A DNA stretch of 64,000 nucleotides, taken from Gloeobacter kilaueensis JS1. GTDB taxonomy: Bacteria; Cyanobacteriota; Cyanobacteriia; Gloeobacterales; Gloeobacteraceae. The DNA lies in contig NC_022600.1 of NCBI RefSeq assembly GCF_000484535.1, forward strand, positions 744,001-808,000, in the 5' to 3' direction. Position 1 is the first letter of the stretch. Each line of letters starts with the position of its first letter. The position numbers and the translations under genes were made by a program. The notes under the pieces are model-generated. The model was not told the DNA's origin. It was given only the letters and a program-made list of their open reading frames with translations, and did not search any database. Positions 12,690-21,629 of the stretch are shown here, piece by piece.

Positions 12690-12753
12690 CGGGCTGTTTC
12701 GAGGCGGAGCGCCGGGCGTATACTCGTCGGCAGGTGAGAGCGGGGACGGCGCG

Positions 12754-14427
12754 ATGAAGCGGGTATTCTGGCTGGGGGTTGGGCTCGCGCTGGCCTGGGT
12801 AGCGCAGATGGTCGCACGCGGTGCAGGCCCGCCTGCAAGCGATGGGTGTCCTCGTCCGGAAGCGGGCAGTGTTGCTGGTGCGCCGGCACTGCTGCGCAGC
12901 CGCAACGGTAAATTGGAAGCAACTTTTGTGTTGCGCAACGCCGGGAGTGAGCGCTTTTGCTTGCTCTACAACGGTGCGGTGCAATCACCGACGCTCTGGG
13001 TCGCGCCGGGCGATAAGGTCGTGCTGCGCATCCACAACGCCCTCGATCGCACGGCGATTCTGCCCGGTGCGCACCAGCATCCGGCTGGCCGCCTGCGCAA
13101 TCCCTGTTCTGGAGCCAGTGCCGACACGAGCCTGCTGCGCACCAACCTGCACTACCACGGTCTGAATATTCCGCCCACCTGTCACGGTGACGATGTGCTG
13201 GGCACGACGATTGCGGACGGGGCGACTTTTGAGTACCGCTTCCAGATTCCGGCCAACGAGCCGCCGGGGCTGTACTGGTACCATCCCCATCCCCACGGCC
13301 TGAGCGAGCCGCAGGTGCTGGGCGGAGCGTCGGGGGCACTCGTCGTGCGCGGCATCGAGCAAATTAACCCAGCAGTGCGAGGTCTGCCGGAGCAGATCTT
13401 GATCTTGCGCGACCTCGCGCCCAAAACAGAGGCGAGTGCTCAGGGGCCACGGCTCTGCCCTGACCAGGACGGGTCCACCCGGCCCGCCAAGGACGTTTCG
13501 CTCAACTACGTGCCAGTGGTCTACGGCGACAAGCGGCTTGCCCAAATTCCGTTAAAAGCGAACCAGCGCCAGTTCTGGCGGGTGCTCAACGCTGCTGCCG
13601 ACACCTACTTTGATCTGCAGTTGCGCTACGACGGTGAGCCTCAACCACTAGAGGTGGTGGCAGTGGATGGGGTGCCGACGCGCAAGGACGACCTGGGGCG
13701 GGCCTATCCGGTGACGCTACGGGCAACCCATGTGTTGCTGCCGCCCGCCGGACGCGCCGAATTTATCGTCCGGGGGCCGACAAGCCCGGTGCGCGAGGCG
13801 AAGCTGTTGACCCTGGCCTACGACAGCGGCCCGGACGGCGACTGCGATCCCGAGCGCGACCTGGCCCGGATCGTAGTTGCTGCAAAACAGAAGCTACCCG
13901 CCCTGCCCGTCGTCGGAGCCGCAGAGCGACCGGTGCGCTCGATGCGCTTCAGCCGGATCTCGGTGGTCCAGCCGGTGCGCACGCGCCGACTCTATTTTTC
14001 GGAAAATAACGACAAAGGCGAGTTTTATATTACTGAGGACAGGCCAGGCGTGGAACCGAAACTGTTCGATCCCTTCTTCAGCCAACCGAACATCACCGTT
14101 CAGCAGGGCAGCGTCGAGGACTGGATCGTCGAAAATCGCAGCCGGGAGTCCCACGCCTTTCATATCCACCAGATTCACTTTCAGGTGCTGGAGCGGGACG
14201 GTAAGCCAACGGGCGATGCAACCCAGTTGCGCGACACCGTCGATGTACCGTTCTGGGACGGCAAGGCGACGGCCTACCCGAGGGTGAAGCTGCGCATGGA
14301 CTTTCGCGATCCGGAAATTCGCGGTACCTTTGTCTACCACTGCCACATCCTGGAGCACGAGGACGGCGGCATGATGGGCACGATCGAGGTAGCGCGCCCC
14401 AATACAGTTGGGGCGCGCCGCCCGTAA
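12754..14427 (+). CDS. Multicopper oxidase (laccase-like), exported
   Basis: Protein of 557 residues with an N-terminal signal sequence (MKRVFWLGVGLALAWVAQ). All four copper-site segments are present: LHYHGLN near residue 133, YWYHPHPHG near 175, HAFHIHQIHFQV near 470, and YHCHILEHEDGGMMG near 528. The last gives the Cys-His T1 ligands and a Met as possible axial ligand. Three cupredoxin domains fit the length. Likely roles are oxidation of metals (Cu(I), Mn(II), Fe(II)) or phenols in the periplasm. The Met is not followed by a Met-rich segment, so a CueO-type copper role is not specifically supported. Confidence 0.92.
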   Translation: MKRVFWLGVGLALAWVAQMVARGAGPPASDGCPRPEAGSVAGAPALLRSRNGKLEATFVLRNAGSERFCLLYNGAVQSPTLWVAPGDKVVLRIHNALDRTAILPGAHQHPAGRLRNPCSGASADTSLLRTNLHYHGLNIPPTCHGDDVLGTTIADGATFEYRFQIPANEPPGLYWYHPHPHGLSEPQVLGGASGALVVRGIEQINPAVRGLPEQILILRDLAPKTEASAQGPRLCPDQDGSTRPAKDVSLNYVPVVYGDKRLAQIPLKANQRQFWRVLNAAADTYFDLQLRYDGEPQPLEVVAVDGVPTRKDDLGRAYPVTLRATHVLLPPAGRAEFIVRGPTSPVREAKLLTLAYDSGPDGDCDPERDLARIVVAAKQKLPALPVVGAAERPVRSMRFSRISVVQPVRTRRLYFSENNDKGEFYITEDRPGVEPKLFDPFFSQPNITVQQGSVEDWIVENRSRESHAFHIHQIHFQVLERDGKPTGDATQLRDTVDVPFWDGKATAYPRVKLRMDFRDPEIRGTFVYHCHILEHEDGGMMGTIEVARPNTVGARRP

Positions 14428-14435
14428 AAACCGGC

Positions 14436-14888
14436 TCAGCCCCGCTGGGCCAGCGCTGCCTCGAAGCGCTTTTGCAACTCAGCAGGCGGTACATCTTCAA
14501 AGTGGGTGGCGATCCACCAGGAGTTGCCGGCGGGATCTTTGATACCGGCGTTGCGGTCGCCGTAGAACTGGTCGGCGGGTTCCATCAGCGAGGTAGCCCC
14601 AGCCTCAAGGGCGCGCCGATAGGCCGCATCGGTGTCTTCGACGTAGAGATAGATCGAGGTGGGCGTGGGCGGCCAGGCTTCGCTCGCCTCGGAGAACATC
14701 ACGATCGAGTCGCCAAGGCGCACCTCGCAGTGGGCGAAGGTGCCGTTTGGATGGACGGTGCGGTGCAGCTCCTGGGCACCGAAGGCCCGAGCGAGAAAAT
14801 CGACCAGCCCGGCCACATTCTGCACGCTCAGATAAGGGGTGACGGTGTGATAGCCGGTGGGAACGGCCTTGACGGCTGTCTCTGTCAT
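14436..14888 (-). CDS. VOC (glyoxalase/PhnB-like) family protein
   Basis: Protein of 150 residues with two beta-alpha-beta-beta-beta halves. It begins YHTVTPYLSVQNVAGLVDFL, followed by AFGAQELHR, and the second half has YVEDTDAAYRRALEAGA and DRNAGIKDPAGNSWWIATH, the usual PhnB-like VOC signature. Members bind a metal and act on small molecules or resistance substrates. Activity here is unassigned. It converges on the multicopper oxidase gene with only 8 bp between stops. Confidence 0.85.
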   Translation of the reverse strand: MTETAVKAVPTGYHTVTPYLSVQNVAGLVDFLARAFGAQELHRTVHPNGTFAHCEVRLGDSIVMFSEASEAWPPTPTSIYLYVEDTDAAYRRALEAGATSLMEPADQFYGDRNAGIKDPAGNSWWIATHFEDVPPAELQKRFEAALAQRG

Positions 14889-15002
14889 CGCGCTTCTCCT
14901 ATATTTGTTGTGGAACGTCTGTCCATGTCCCGTGGCTGCATTCTCGCACGCGGACAGGTGTCCAGATCATGAACATTTGTACCAAATTTGTCCGGCAGCG
15001 GC

Positions 15003-16121
15003 TCAGGGCGTGAAGCGGGGTCCAGAGACTTCACCCCGGCTGTCGAACGAGCGCACCCGGCCAGCGACATCTTCGAGGACGAGGTGGGCAAATTCGAGAT
15101 CGTCGTAGTCGATGACGTTGCCGGCCATCGTCCCGGCCATCCCTCCACCCATGCCAAAGACGCCCAGCAGACCCATCAGGCCGCCGCCGCTCATCGCCGC
15201 CGGTTGGCTGAAGACGTGGGTCTCAAGGCGCAACTGGTTGCTGCCGGGCTGCAGGAGCCAGCGCGGCAGTTTGACGGCGATGTTGTCGGCGTTGACGTAG
15301 ACCTGGCTTACAAGGCTGCCGTTGAGGTAGATCTTCAGCCCATCCTGCTCGGTACCAAAAAAGCTCACCTGGGTCTGACCGGCGGCGGCGGACTGGGGCG
15401 TATCGAGACCGATGACCGAGCCGATGCGCAGGAGCAGATCGCCGGTAGGCGGCGTCCGCAGGGTAAAGTTGCGGGTGTAGGCGGTGCCTTCGGCGTGCAG
15501 GCGAAAATCGCTGGCGTTCGCCGAGCCGCGCCCGTACTGGTCGTCCCCTAAGTGGTGCAGTTCGTCGTCGAGCACCTGCAGGCGGGGCGAGAGCCGCTCC
15601 AGCTGAAGCTGATAGCCTCCGGCCCCGGCTTTGCCGGAAAGGGCGGTAGGGGCGTAGTTGCTGGCCCTGGCGGTGAGAATCTTGCCGGCGGAGGCGTGGG
15701 GCAGGCTAAAGCGGCCCTCACTGTCGGTGCGCACGGTGATCCCTTCGTCCGGCAGCGAGACTTCGACCCCGGCAAGAGGCTGGCCGGTCTGCTTATCGAC
15801 GACTACGCCGCTGTCGGCACTTTGAAGGTCGATCTGGCCCCGGCCACCGTCGCGGACAGTATCGGCTTTGGCCCTGAGGCTCAGACCTTCGACCCGGCGC
15901 TTGAGGATGTCGCGGTCGCGGCCTGTGATCTTTTTGTCACCGTCGGCGTCGGCGGCGGCAATCTGGCTGTCCTGCAGCACGGTGGTGCCGTCGAGGTAGC
16001 CGTCGAGCAGTTGAATATCCTGGCTATCGACGTGGCCGTCGCCGTTGAGGTCGCCCGGTTCGGCAGCAAGGACAGCGATGGGCAGGCTCAAAAGAGCCAG
16101 CCAGGGGAGAATCCTTTTCAT
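15003..16121 (-). CDS. Exported dockerin-like protein with CarboxypepD-type domain
   Basis: Protein of 372 residues. A signal peptide (MKRILPWLALLSLPIAVLAA) is followed directly by two EF-hand-like dockerin type I loops, GDLNGDGHVDSQDI and ADADGDKKITGRDRD. Then comes a carboxypeptidase-regulatory-like domain (VVDKQTGQPLAGVEVSLP ... TVRTDSEGRFSLP) near residues 105-165 and a long beta-rich region with a glycine/methionine-rich stretch near 320. Dockerins bind cohesins in scaffolds, but no cohesin gene is in this window. The DNA near 15150-15200 encodes the GGGLMG/GMGGGMAG stretch. Function unknown beyond an extracellular binding role. Confidence 0.75.
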   Translation of the reverse strand: MKRILPWLALLSLPIAVLAAEPGDLNGDGHVDSQDIQLLDGYLDGTTVLQDSQIAAADADGDKKITGRDRDILKRRVEGLSLRAKADTVRDGGRGQIDLQSADSGVVVDKQTGQPLAGVEVSLPDEGITVRTDSEGRFSLPHASAGKILTARASNYAPTALSGKAGAGGYQLQLERLSPRLQVLDDELHHLGDDQYGRGSANASDFRLHAEGTAYTRNFTLRTPPTGDLLLRIGSVIGLDTPQSAAAGQTQVSFFGTEQDGLKIYLNGSLVSQVYVNADNIAVKLPRWLLQPGSNQLRLETHVFSQPAAMSGGGLMGLLGVFGMGGGMAGTMAGNVIDYDDLEFAHLVLEDVAGRVRSFDSRGEVSGPRFTP

Positions 16122-16212
16122 ATCGACTCTCCGGACAATGGACGGGTGAGCGGGTTGGCTCTGTAGACGAGATCGCGCCTGAAAAGTTCACCTTAAAAAG
16201 CTGCGACGCCGC

Positions 16213-16584
16213 TCAAGGTTTCTGTTCAGGATAGCCCGCCAGCCGCCAGCCGCGCATCCCACCGTCCATCGAGAGGACGCGGGTATAGCCCATCTTCTGC
16301 AGGGCGTCCGCTGCCAGGGCTGAGCGGTAGCCGCCGCCGCAGTAGAGCACGATCGGCGCGTCGTGGTCTGGGATGGCCACCTCGATGTCGCGCTCGATCA
16401 CCCCTTTTCCCAGGTGTCGGGCACCAGGAATGTGGCCTGCCTGCCACTCGGACTCCTCGCGCACATCGACGAGGACAAAGGGCCTGTCCTGCTCTTTCCA
16501 GGCGTAGACCTCTGCGACGTTGCACTCTTGAATGCGGGTCTTGGCGTCGTCCACCAGTTTCAAAAAGCCAGAGGAATGATCCAT
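16213..16584 (-). CDS. Rhodanese-like domain protein
   Basis: A single rhodanese domain of 123 residues: VLVDVREESEWQAGHIPGA near residue 38, and an active-site loop YCGGGYRSALAA whose Cys would carry the persulfide. It ends GGMRGWRLAGYP as in many single-domain rhodaneses. It moves sulfane sulfur in the cytoplasm. It is divergently oriented to the ClpS-like gene. No sulfur-metabolism gene is adjacent. Confidence 0.88.
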   Translation of the reverse strand: MDHSSGFLKLVDDAKTRIQECNVAEVYAWKEQDRPFVLVDVREESEWQAGHIPGARHLGKGVIERDIEVAIPDHDAPIVLYCGGGYRSALAADALQKMGYTRVLSMDGGMRGWRLAGYPEQKP

Positions 16585-16672
16585 AAATTCTCGATCCAGG
16601 CACGCTCTGAGCGGATCCTAGCGCGGTTTGGGTTCGCTACACTGGCTAAAAGCGTTTCTAACATCTACTTTT

Positions 16673-17011
16673 ATGGAGCGACTGCACCCTGCATCGACGG
16701 CGATTTCTGCGCCGACGAAACTGCCCACCCGCACTCCGGTCGATCCGGTCAAGACGCCAGAAAAGACGCCCCTGCGCTGGCGGGACTGGGTGGTGCGCAT
16801 CTGGAACGACCCGTTCAACAAGTTCGAGCACGTCGTCGAGAGTCTGGTGCGCCACGTACCGGGGATGTCGGAGGACATGGCCTGGTCGGTGGCCTGGCAG
16901 GCGCACCGGGAGGGGGTGGCCGCCACCTACCAGGGGCCGCGCGAGGTGGCCGAACTGGTCTGCGAGAAGCTCGTCCGCGAGGGGTTGATGTCCGACTGCT
17001 GCGAGAGCTAG
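16673..17011 (+). CDS. clpS: ClpS-type ATP-dependent Clp protease adaptor
   Basis: Protein of 112 residues. A flexible proline/threonine-rich N-terminus (residues 1-40) precedes a ClpS core: IWNDPFNKFEHVVESL, then MSEDMAWSVAWQAHREGVA and REVAELVCEKLVREGL. The core aligns with the N-degron adaptor fold, with an Asn-Asp pair at the start of the core and a His in the middle helix. ClpS delivers N-end-rule substrates to ClpAP/ClpCP. The start at 16673 gives the usual length, and an upstream in-frame start (16628) lies in the promoter region. Two ClpS paralogs are common in cyanobacteria, and which one this is cannot be told here. Confidence 0.82.
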   Translation: MERLHPASTAISAPTKLPTRTPVDPVKTPEKTPLRWRDWVVRIWNDPFNKFEHVVESLVRHVPGMSEDMAWSVAWQAHREGVAATYQGPREVAELVCEKLVREGLMSDCCES

Positions 17012-17015
17012 CCCT

Positions 17016-18734
17016 CTACAGGCCGTAAAAGTCTGGCCCGGAACCCTCGTAGGTGGGGTTGACCCGCAAATTCACAGCCGGACAGACGATCTCGCAGGTG
17101 CGGCACTGGATGCAGTTTTCGAGGGACATGCCGTGGACCCGAATGCCTTCGTGGGCATCGATGCGGTGGACCTCGGCGGTGCAATCGGCGACGCAGGGGG
17201 TCGGTTTGCCGAGCCGGTCGTAAGTTGCGATGCACTGGCGGCAGGTCTGGGGGTCGAACTCCTCGATGTGGCGGTTGCCCTCGTGGTAGCGGGGAGCGGC
17301 AAAGAAGACGGCGTCGGGACGACTTACGAGGGTCTCGGCGCGGGCGGCGGGGCTCACGGCGACGGCAGCGGGGCTGTAGGCGGGGTCGATATTTTCGTGG
17401 CAGGGCGTGTAGCGAAAGATGGCGTCGCTGTTGGTCTTGCCCAGGATGTGCCCGAGCGCCTGCAGGGTCTCACTTGATCGCTGGATCGGTTTACCCAGGC
17501 CAAATTTGAGGCTGCCCAGCCAGGGGTGGCCCTGATCGACGCTCTTGCAGACAGCGGGCAGATATTCGCCCAAAAGCCGGTCGTTTTCTAAAAATGCCCG
17601 CCGGAAGTGGCGGCTCGTATAAAGTTCCTGGCCGATAAAGCCGCCCAGCACCGCCTCGCGGTAGCGCGCCGCCAGATCGCCAAACTGTTTGTCGCGGAAG
17701 GCATCGTGCAATAGACCGGCGGCAATGTAGCCGGTCTCCATCGATTTATCGAGCCCGGAGAGACTGGCGGCATCGAGCACCCCCAGCGCGTCGCCCAAAA
17801 GCAGCGCCCCCTCGACCCCGAAGCGGGTGGGCAAACTGTAGTAGCCGCCCTCGGGAATGACAGCCGCGCCGTACTTGAGCAACCGGCCCCCCTTGATCAG
17901 CTCCTGAATCCAGGGGTGGGCCTTGAACTGCTGCAGGCGCAGCTGTGGGTTGAGGTTGGAATTTTTGCTGTCGAGGCTCACCACCAGCCCGATCGAGAGG
18001 CGCTTGTTGGCGAGGCCATAGACGAAGCCGCCGCTGAAGGTGCCATCTAAGATCGGATAGCCGATCGTGTGCCAAACGACGCCCTGGTAGTCGAGGTCCA
18101 CCTCCCAGAGTTCTTTGATTCCCACCGACCAGAGTTGCGGGTTGGGCCTGAGGGCAAAGCGCTCGACGAGATCTTTTGAAAGAAAGCCCTTGTCACCGAA
18201 GCAGGTGGTCTGGGCGTAGATCGCATCTTCGCTGAGGGTGCCGGAGGCGCTGACGCGCACACCCACCACCCGCTCGCCCTCGTAGAGGATCTCCTGAGCG
18301 GCGAAACCTGGAAAGACATCGAGGACGATGTTGGCAGCTGCCTTCGCCCTGGTTTGCAGTTCGTCGGCCAGCCAGCGGATGGCATGGCTGAGGGTCAGGA
18401 TGAGCTGGCCTTCCTTGCGGAAGCCTTTGGGTACGACCGCCTGGGGCAGATCCCACTTTTCTTCGGAGCCCAGCACGCTGAAGTGGCTGTGGCTCACGGT
18501 TCCCTCGATCGGGAAGCCAGCTTCTTTGAGGTTGGGAAAAATTTTTTCGAGGACGTGGGGGCGGGTGATCGCCCCGCTCACGATGTGGGCACCGAACTGG
18601 GCACTCTTTTCGACCAGGGCGATCGCAAGGGGCAGACCGCTCGCACTGGCCAGATCGATGAGCCGGTGGGCAAGAATCAAGTTCGAGGCGCTACCGCCGA
18701 CTAAAAGCAGGTCATAGCGTATGGGAGATGGCAT
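17016..18734 (-). CDS. Electron-transfer flavoprotein:quinone oxidoreductase (FixC/ETF-QO like)
   Basis: Protein of 572 residues with an FAD domain, a quinone/membrane-associated middle part, and a C-terminal ferredoxin-like [4Fe-4S] motif CIQCRTCEIVCP near residue 545. The segment EKSAQFGAHIVSGAITRP matches the ETF-QO hallmark. The N-terminal dinucleotide motif is unusual: VGGSASN occupies the place of the canonical GxGxxG. It would pass electrons from reduced ETF to plastoquinone or menaquinone at the membrane. Its start overlaps the etfA stop by 23 bp, so the three genes form one operon. Confidence 0.85.
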   Translation of the reverse strand: MPSPIRYDLLLVGGSASNLILAHRLIDLASASGLPLAIALVEKSAQFGAHIVSGAITRPHVLEKIFPNLKEAGFPIEGTVSHSHFSVLGSEEKWDLPQAVVPKGFRKEGQLILTLSHAIRWLADELQTRAKAAANIVLDVFPGFAAQEILYEGERVVGVRVSASGTLSEDAIYAQTTCFGDKGFLSKDLVERFALRPNPQLWSVGIKELWEVDLDYQGVVWHTIGYPILDGTFSGGFVYGLANKRLSIGLVVSLDSKNSNLNPQLRLQQFKAHPWIQELIKGGRLLKYGAAVIPEGGYYSLPTRFGVEGALLLGDALGVLDAASLSGLDKSMETGYIAAGLLHDAFRDKQFGDLAARYREAVLGGFIGQELYTSRHFRRAFLENDRLLGEYLPAVCKSVDQGHPWLGSLKFGLGKPIQRSSETLQALGHILGKTNSDAIFRYTPCHENIDPAYSPAAVAVSPAARAETLVSRPDAVFFAAPRYHEGNRHIEEFDPQTCRQCIATYDRLGKPTPCVADCTAEVHRIDAHEGIRVHGMSLENCIQCRTCEIVCPAVNLRVNPTYEGSGPDFYGL

Positions 18735-19794
18735 GGTCCGCCTCGGTGGAGTGGATAGGTTGCATCTGCAGTTGCCGAATCAACTCCGGCACGATCTGAT
18801 AGAGGTCGCCGACGATGCCGTGGTGGGCAAACTTGAAGATCGGCGCACCCGCGTCCTTGTTGATGGCCAGAATCGTCGCCGACTTGTCCATGCCGACGCG
18901 GTGCTGGATCGCCCCGGAGATGCCGCAGGCGATGTAGAGTTTGGGCCGGACGGTCTTACCGGTCTGGCCTACCTGGTGGGCGTGGGCGATCCAACCGGCA
19001 TCGACCGCCTTGCGCGAGGAGCCGACGGCGCTGTTTTTGAAGCAACCGGCCAGCTTGTAGAGCAGGGCAAAACCTTCTGGCGTACCCAGGCCAAAACCGC
19101 CCGAGACGATCACCTCGGCGCGCTGCAGTTCGACCTGCGAACCGGTGGCGCGGATCGTCTCGGCCACCACCAGCTTGAGATCGTCCGGCTGGAGGGTGAC
19201 CGGGATGGACTGAACGCTGCCGGTGCGGTCGCTGTCAAAGGGCAGGGGCAGCATCACACCGGGGCGCACCGTCGCCATCTGGGGGTTCTTCCAGGGACCG
19301 AGGATGCGGGCTTTGAGCGATTCGCCGAAGCTTGGGCGGATCGCGTAGAGGCAGTCGGGGTAGAGGCCGACTTTGCTGGGATCTTGAGCGTTGGTGTGCT
19401 CGTAGGGGCCGATGTCCAGTTCGGTGCAGTCGGCGGTCAGCCCCGTCTCGAAGTAGGCGGCGATGCGCGGGGCAAGGTCGCGCCCGGTGGTGGTCGAACC
19501 GAAAAGGACGATGTGGGGCGGTTCGCCCATGCTGCTAATCAAGTCGATGAGCACCCGCCGAAAGGGCAGCGTGCGGTAGGTGGCAAGCTCCGGATCCTCG
19601 GCCACGTAGACTTGATCCGCGCCGTGGGCGATAAGAACGGCGGGCAGTTGCCCGGCGACGTCGCAGGCGAGAATCGCTGCGAGACTGGCACCGAGCTTGT
19701 CGGCGAGCATCCGGCCCGCACCCAAAAGCTCGAAGGCGACCGGCTGGATTTCGCCGGCGACCTGTTCGACGAAGATCAATACTTGCCTGGTCAT
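18712..19794 (-). CDS. etfA: Electron transfer flavoprotein alpha subunit (FixB)
   Basis: Protein of 360 residues. The C-terminal FAD-binding domain shows the ETF-alpha signature around [39 protein letters not shown], with the [22 protein letters not shown] stretch near residue 315 that binds the FAD ADP part. The N-terminal half carries the ETF alpha/beta fold. It pairs with the beta subunit encoded just upstream (4-bp ATGA overlap), and accepts electrons from flavin dehydrogenases to feed the quinone oxidoreductase encoded downstream. Confidence 0.92.
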   Translation of the reverse strand: MTRQVLIFVEQVAGEIQPVAFELLGAGRMLADKLGASLAAILACDVAGQLPAVLIAHGADQVYVAEDPELATYRTLPFRRVLIDLISSMGEPPHIVLFGSTTTGRDLAPRIAAYFETGLTADCTELDIGPYEHTNAQDPSKVGLYPDCLYAIRPSFGESLKARILGPWKNPQMATVRPGVMLPLPFDSDRTGSVQSIPVTLQPDDLKLVVAETIRATGSQVELQRAEVIVSGGFGLGTPEGFALLYKLAGCFKNSAVGSSRKAVDAGWIAHAHQVGQTGKTVRPKLYIACGISGAIQHRVGMDKSATILAINKDAGAPIFKFAHHGIVGDLYQIVPELIRQLQMQPIHSTEADHAISHTL

Positions 19795-20618
19795 CTTTTC
19801 ACCAAATCGGGTGCAATGATCTCGGCTGTGAGCACGTCGCTCACCAGTTGGGCAGCCGCCTTGCCCTGGTAGAAGGTGCAGTGGCCGCCAATTTCGCCCA
19901 CTTTTTCGGTGGCAGCGACGATCGTGGGCGAGCCCTTGAGGCCGCAGCGGGCCGGGTCGGCTTCGATGTCATCGAGGGTGACGGTGCGGATTGCCCGGCG
20001 GCGCTCCGCCTCGTCGCGCTGCAGCTGCTGCACCCGCTGAGCGCCGCGCAGCGTCTTGTAGGCGAGCCGCTCGTAGGAGTTGGCGACAGTCACTACCGCC
20101 GGAAGCGGGCAGCGCACGCTCTGGGCTCCTCCTTCGATGACGCGGCGGGCGAGCAGGGCCGTATTTTCTTCGATCTCAAAGTCTTCGCAGTAAGTCACCT
20201 GGGGCACCTGCAGCCGCTCCGCCAGTTGTGGCCCGACCTGGGCGGTGTCGCCGTCGGTGGTCTGTAAACCGCAGAAGACGAGATCGAAGGGTCCGGCGTA
20301 GCGCACCACCTTAAACAGGGCGTAGGCGGTGGCCAGCGTGTCGGAGGCAGCCAGGCGGCGGTCACTCAACAAAATGGCCTGATCGACGCCGTGGGCGATC
20401 GCCTCGTAGAGAATTTCGATGGCGGGCGGTGGTCCCATCGTGATCGCCGTCACCCTGCCGCCGTAGGTGCGCCGGGTGTGCAGGGCCGCCTGCAGGGCGT
20501 AGCGGTCGAAGGGATTGAGCATCCGCCGCGCTTTCGCTCGGTCGATCGTGCCATCGGCGTTGATGCCCGCCTTCGCTCCCTGATCGGGCACCTGCTTGAT
20601 CAGTACAAAGATGTCCAC
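19791..20618 (-). CDS. etfB: Electron transfer flavoprotein beta subunit (FixA)
   Basis: Protein of 275 residues with GTG start and the ETF-beta opening IFVLIKQVPDQGAKAGINADGT. LNPFDRYALQAAL follows near residue 36 and the AMP-binding stretch FCGLQTTDGDTAQVGPQLAE near 115. First gene of the operon etfB-etfA-ETF-QO. ETF modules are common in fatty-acid, amino-acid or choline-oxidising bacteria and uncommon in cyanobacteria, so the partner dehydrogenase is an open question. No acyl-CoA dehydrogenase is in the window. Confidence 0.92.
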   Translation of the reverse strand: MDIFVLIKQVPDQGAKAGINADGTIDRAKARRMLNPFDRYALQAALHTRRTYGGRVTAITMGPPPAIEILYEAIAHGVDQAILLSDRRLAASDTLATAYALFKVVRYAGPFDLVFCGLQTTDGDTAQVGPQLAERLQVPQVTYCEDFEIEENTALLARRVIEGGAQSVRCPLPAVVTVANSYERLAYKTLRGAQRVQQLQRDEAERRRAIRTVTLDDIEADPARCGLKGSPTIVAATEKVGEIGGHCTFYQGKAAAQLVSDVLTAEIIAPDLVKR

Positions 20619-20755
20619 AAGAATTTCAATAGAGAGTTTGTCTTGCGGACGCTATACTAACTTGATCCCCTGGGCGGACCGGACTTCCTCATATTTTTTT
20701 ATCAATCTGGAGATTGACCGGCAATCCCATCGGAAACAGCCGCTTTAGAAGCGCT

Positions 20756-21163
20756 CTAGCGGCGCAACAGACGCGAGAGGACAAAACCGACCGCAAAGGC
20801 GATCCCGACGGTGAGCAGGGGCTGTTTGCGAATGTTGTTCTCGACGGAGCCCGTCAGATCATCGACGTGGGTTTTCTCAAGCACCTCCGCTCCGCGATGC
20901 AGTTGCTCGGCTACTTTGCCGCTCAATTGCGCTGTCTGCGAGCCGGGTTGGGCACTGTTTTCGAGTTTGTGAGCGGCGCTGCGCAGTTTTTTTGCGCCGG
21001 CATCGATTGCCTGATCGATGCGCTCTTTGGCGGCTGCGGCTGGTTTTGCTGTATCCGACTCTGGCCGGGCTTCGGAGGCTGGGCTGGTGTGGCTCGATGG
21101 GGCAGGGGAACTGGCTGGCTCCCTGTGCAGATAAGAGGTGAAATCGGCGTAATTGTTCTCCAT
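20756..21163 (-). CDS. DUF883/ElaB-like membrane-anchored protein
   Basis: Protein of 135 residues. A disordered Ser/Pro/Ala-rich N-terminus is followed by an amphipathic helix region (AAKERIDQAIDAGAKKLRSA) and a single C-terminal membrane span (PLLTVGIAFAVGFVLSRLLRR) ending in Arg residues. This matches the DUF883/ElaB-YqjD style of tail-anchored proteins, some of which bind ribosomes in stationary phase. No enzymatic motif. Family call from architecture only. Confidence 0.65.
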   Translation of the reverse strand: MENNYADFTSYLHREPASSPAPSSHTSPASEARPESDTAKPAAAAKERIDQAIDAGAKKLRSAAHKLENSAQPGSQTAQLSGKVAEQLHRGAEVLEKTHVDDLTGSVENNIRKQPLLTVGIAFAVGFVLSRLLRR

Positions 21164-21237
21164 GACTGGCTCCCCAGTGTCTGGTCTCCAGCCTAGAACA
21201 CTGCCTGCCAGCTGCCACCCGACGATGGAGAGAAGTT

Positions 21238-21516
21238 TTACTGCTCCTGGGGCAGATTTATAGCTTTGCGCAGTCGCTCAGGTGGCACCGCTCCCCGGTA
21301 CGCTCCGCAGTAGTGGAGGCTGAGAACGGCTCTGTAAGCCCAGTGGGTCGGGCTGAGGTCTTTATAGGGGTTGGGCAGACTGGCGGCGGTGTTGCGGGCG
21401 CACGCCTGGAGGATTTGTTCCTCGGTCGGCTCCGACGATTGGGCAAAAGTAGCGGGCGGCAGGGTGCTCAAGAGGGCCAAAAGGGCGGCCAGAACAGTTA
21501 CAGGATGCAGTTTCAT
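21238..21516 (-). CDS. Small exported protein with SLH-like segment
   Basis: Protein of 92 residues. A signal peptide (MKLHPVTVLAALLALLSTLPPATFAQ) precedes a short domain with the SLH-like phrase YKDLSPTHWAYRAVLSL and two cysteines (QACARN and HYCGAY) that could form a disulfide. SLH modules normally come in threes, so one partial copy suggests a small periplasmic protein rather than an S-layer protein. Function unknown. Confidence 0.6.
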   Translation of the reverse strand: MKLHPVTVLAALLALLSTLPPATFAQSSEPTEEQILQACARNTAASLPNPYKDLSPTHWAYRAVLSLHYCGAYRGAVPPERLRKAINLPQEQ

Positions 21517-21629
21517 ACAGTCGGCAGTTGTCGTTCCTTTCAGGATAACCAGGGACTCGATAGGCCCAGGGTCGCGCCAAAATCATGAAATTATTATGAG
21601 TTCTAGAGCAACGGAGGCAAAATGCCGGT

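Noticed and set aside
18721-19872. 383-residue plus-strand frame opposite etfA
   Set aside because: Antisense shadow; etfA has all ETF-alpha motifs and the operon overlaps.
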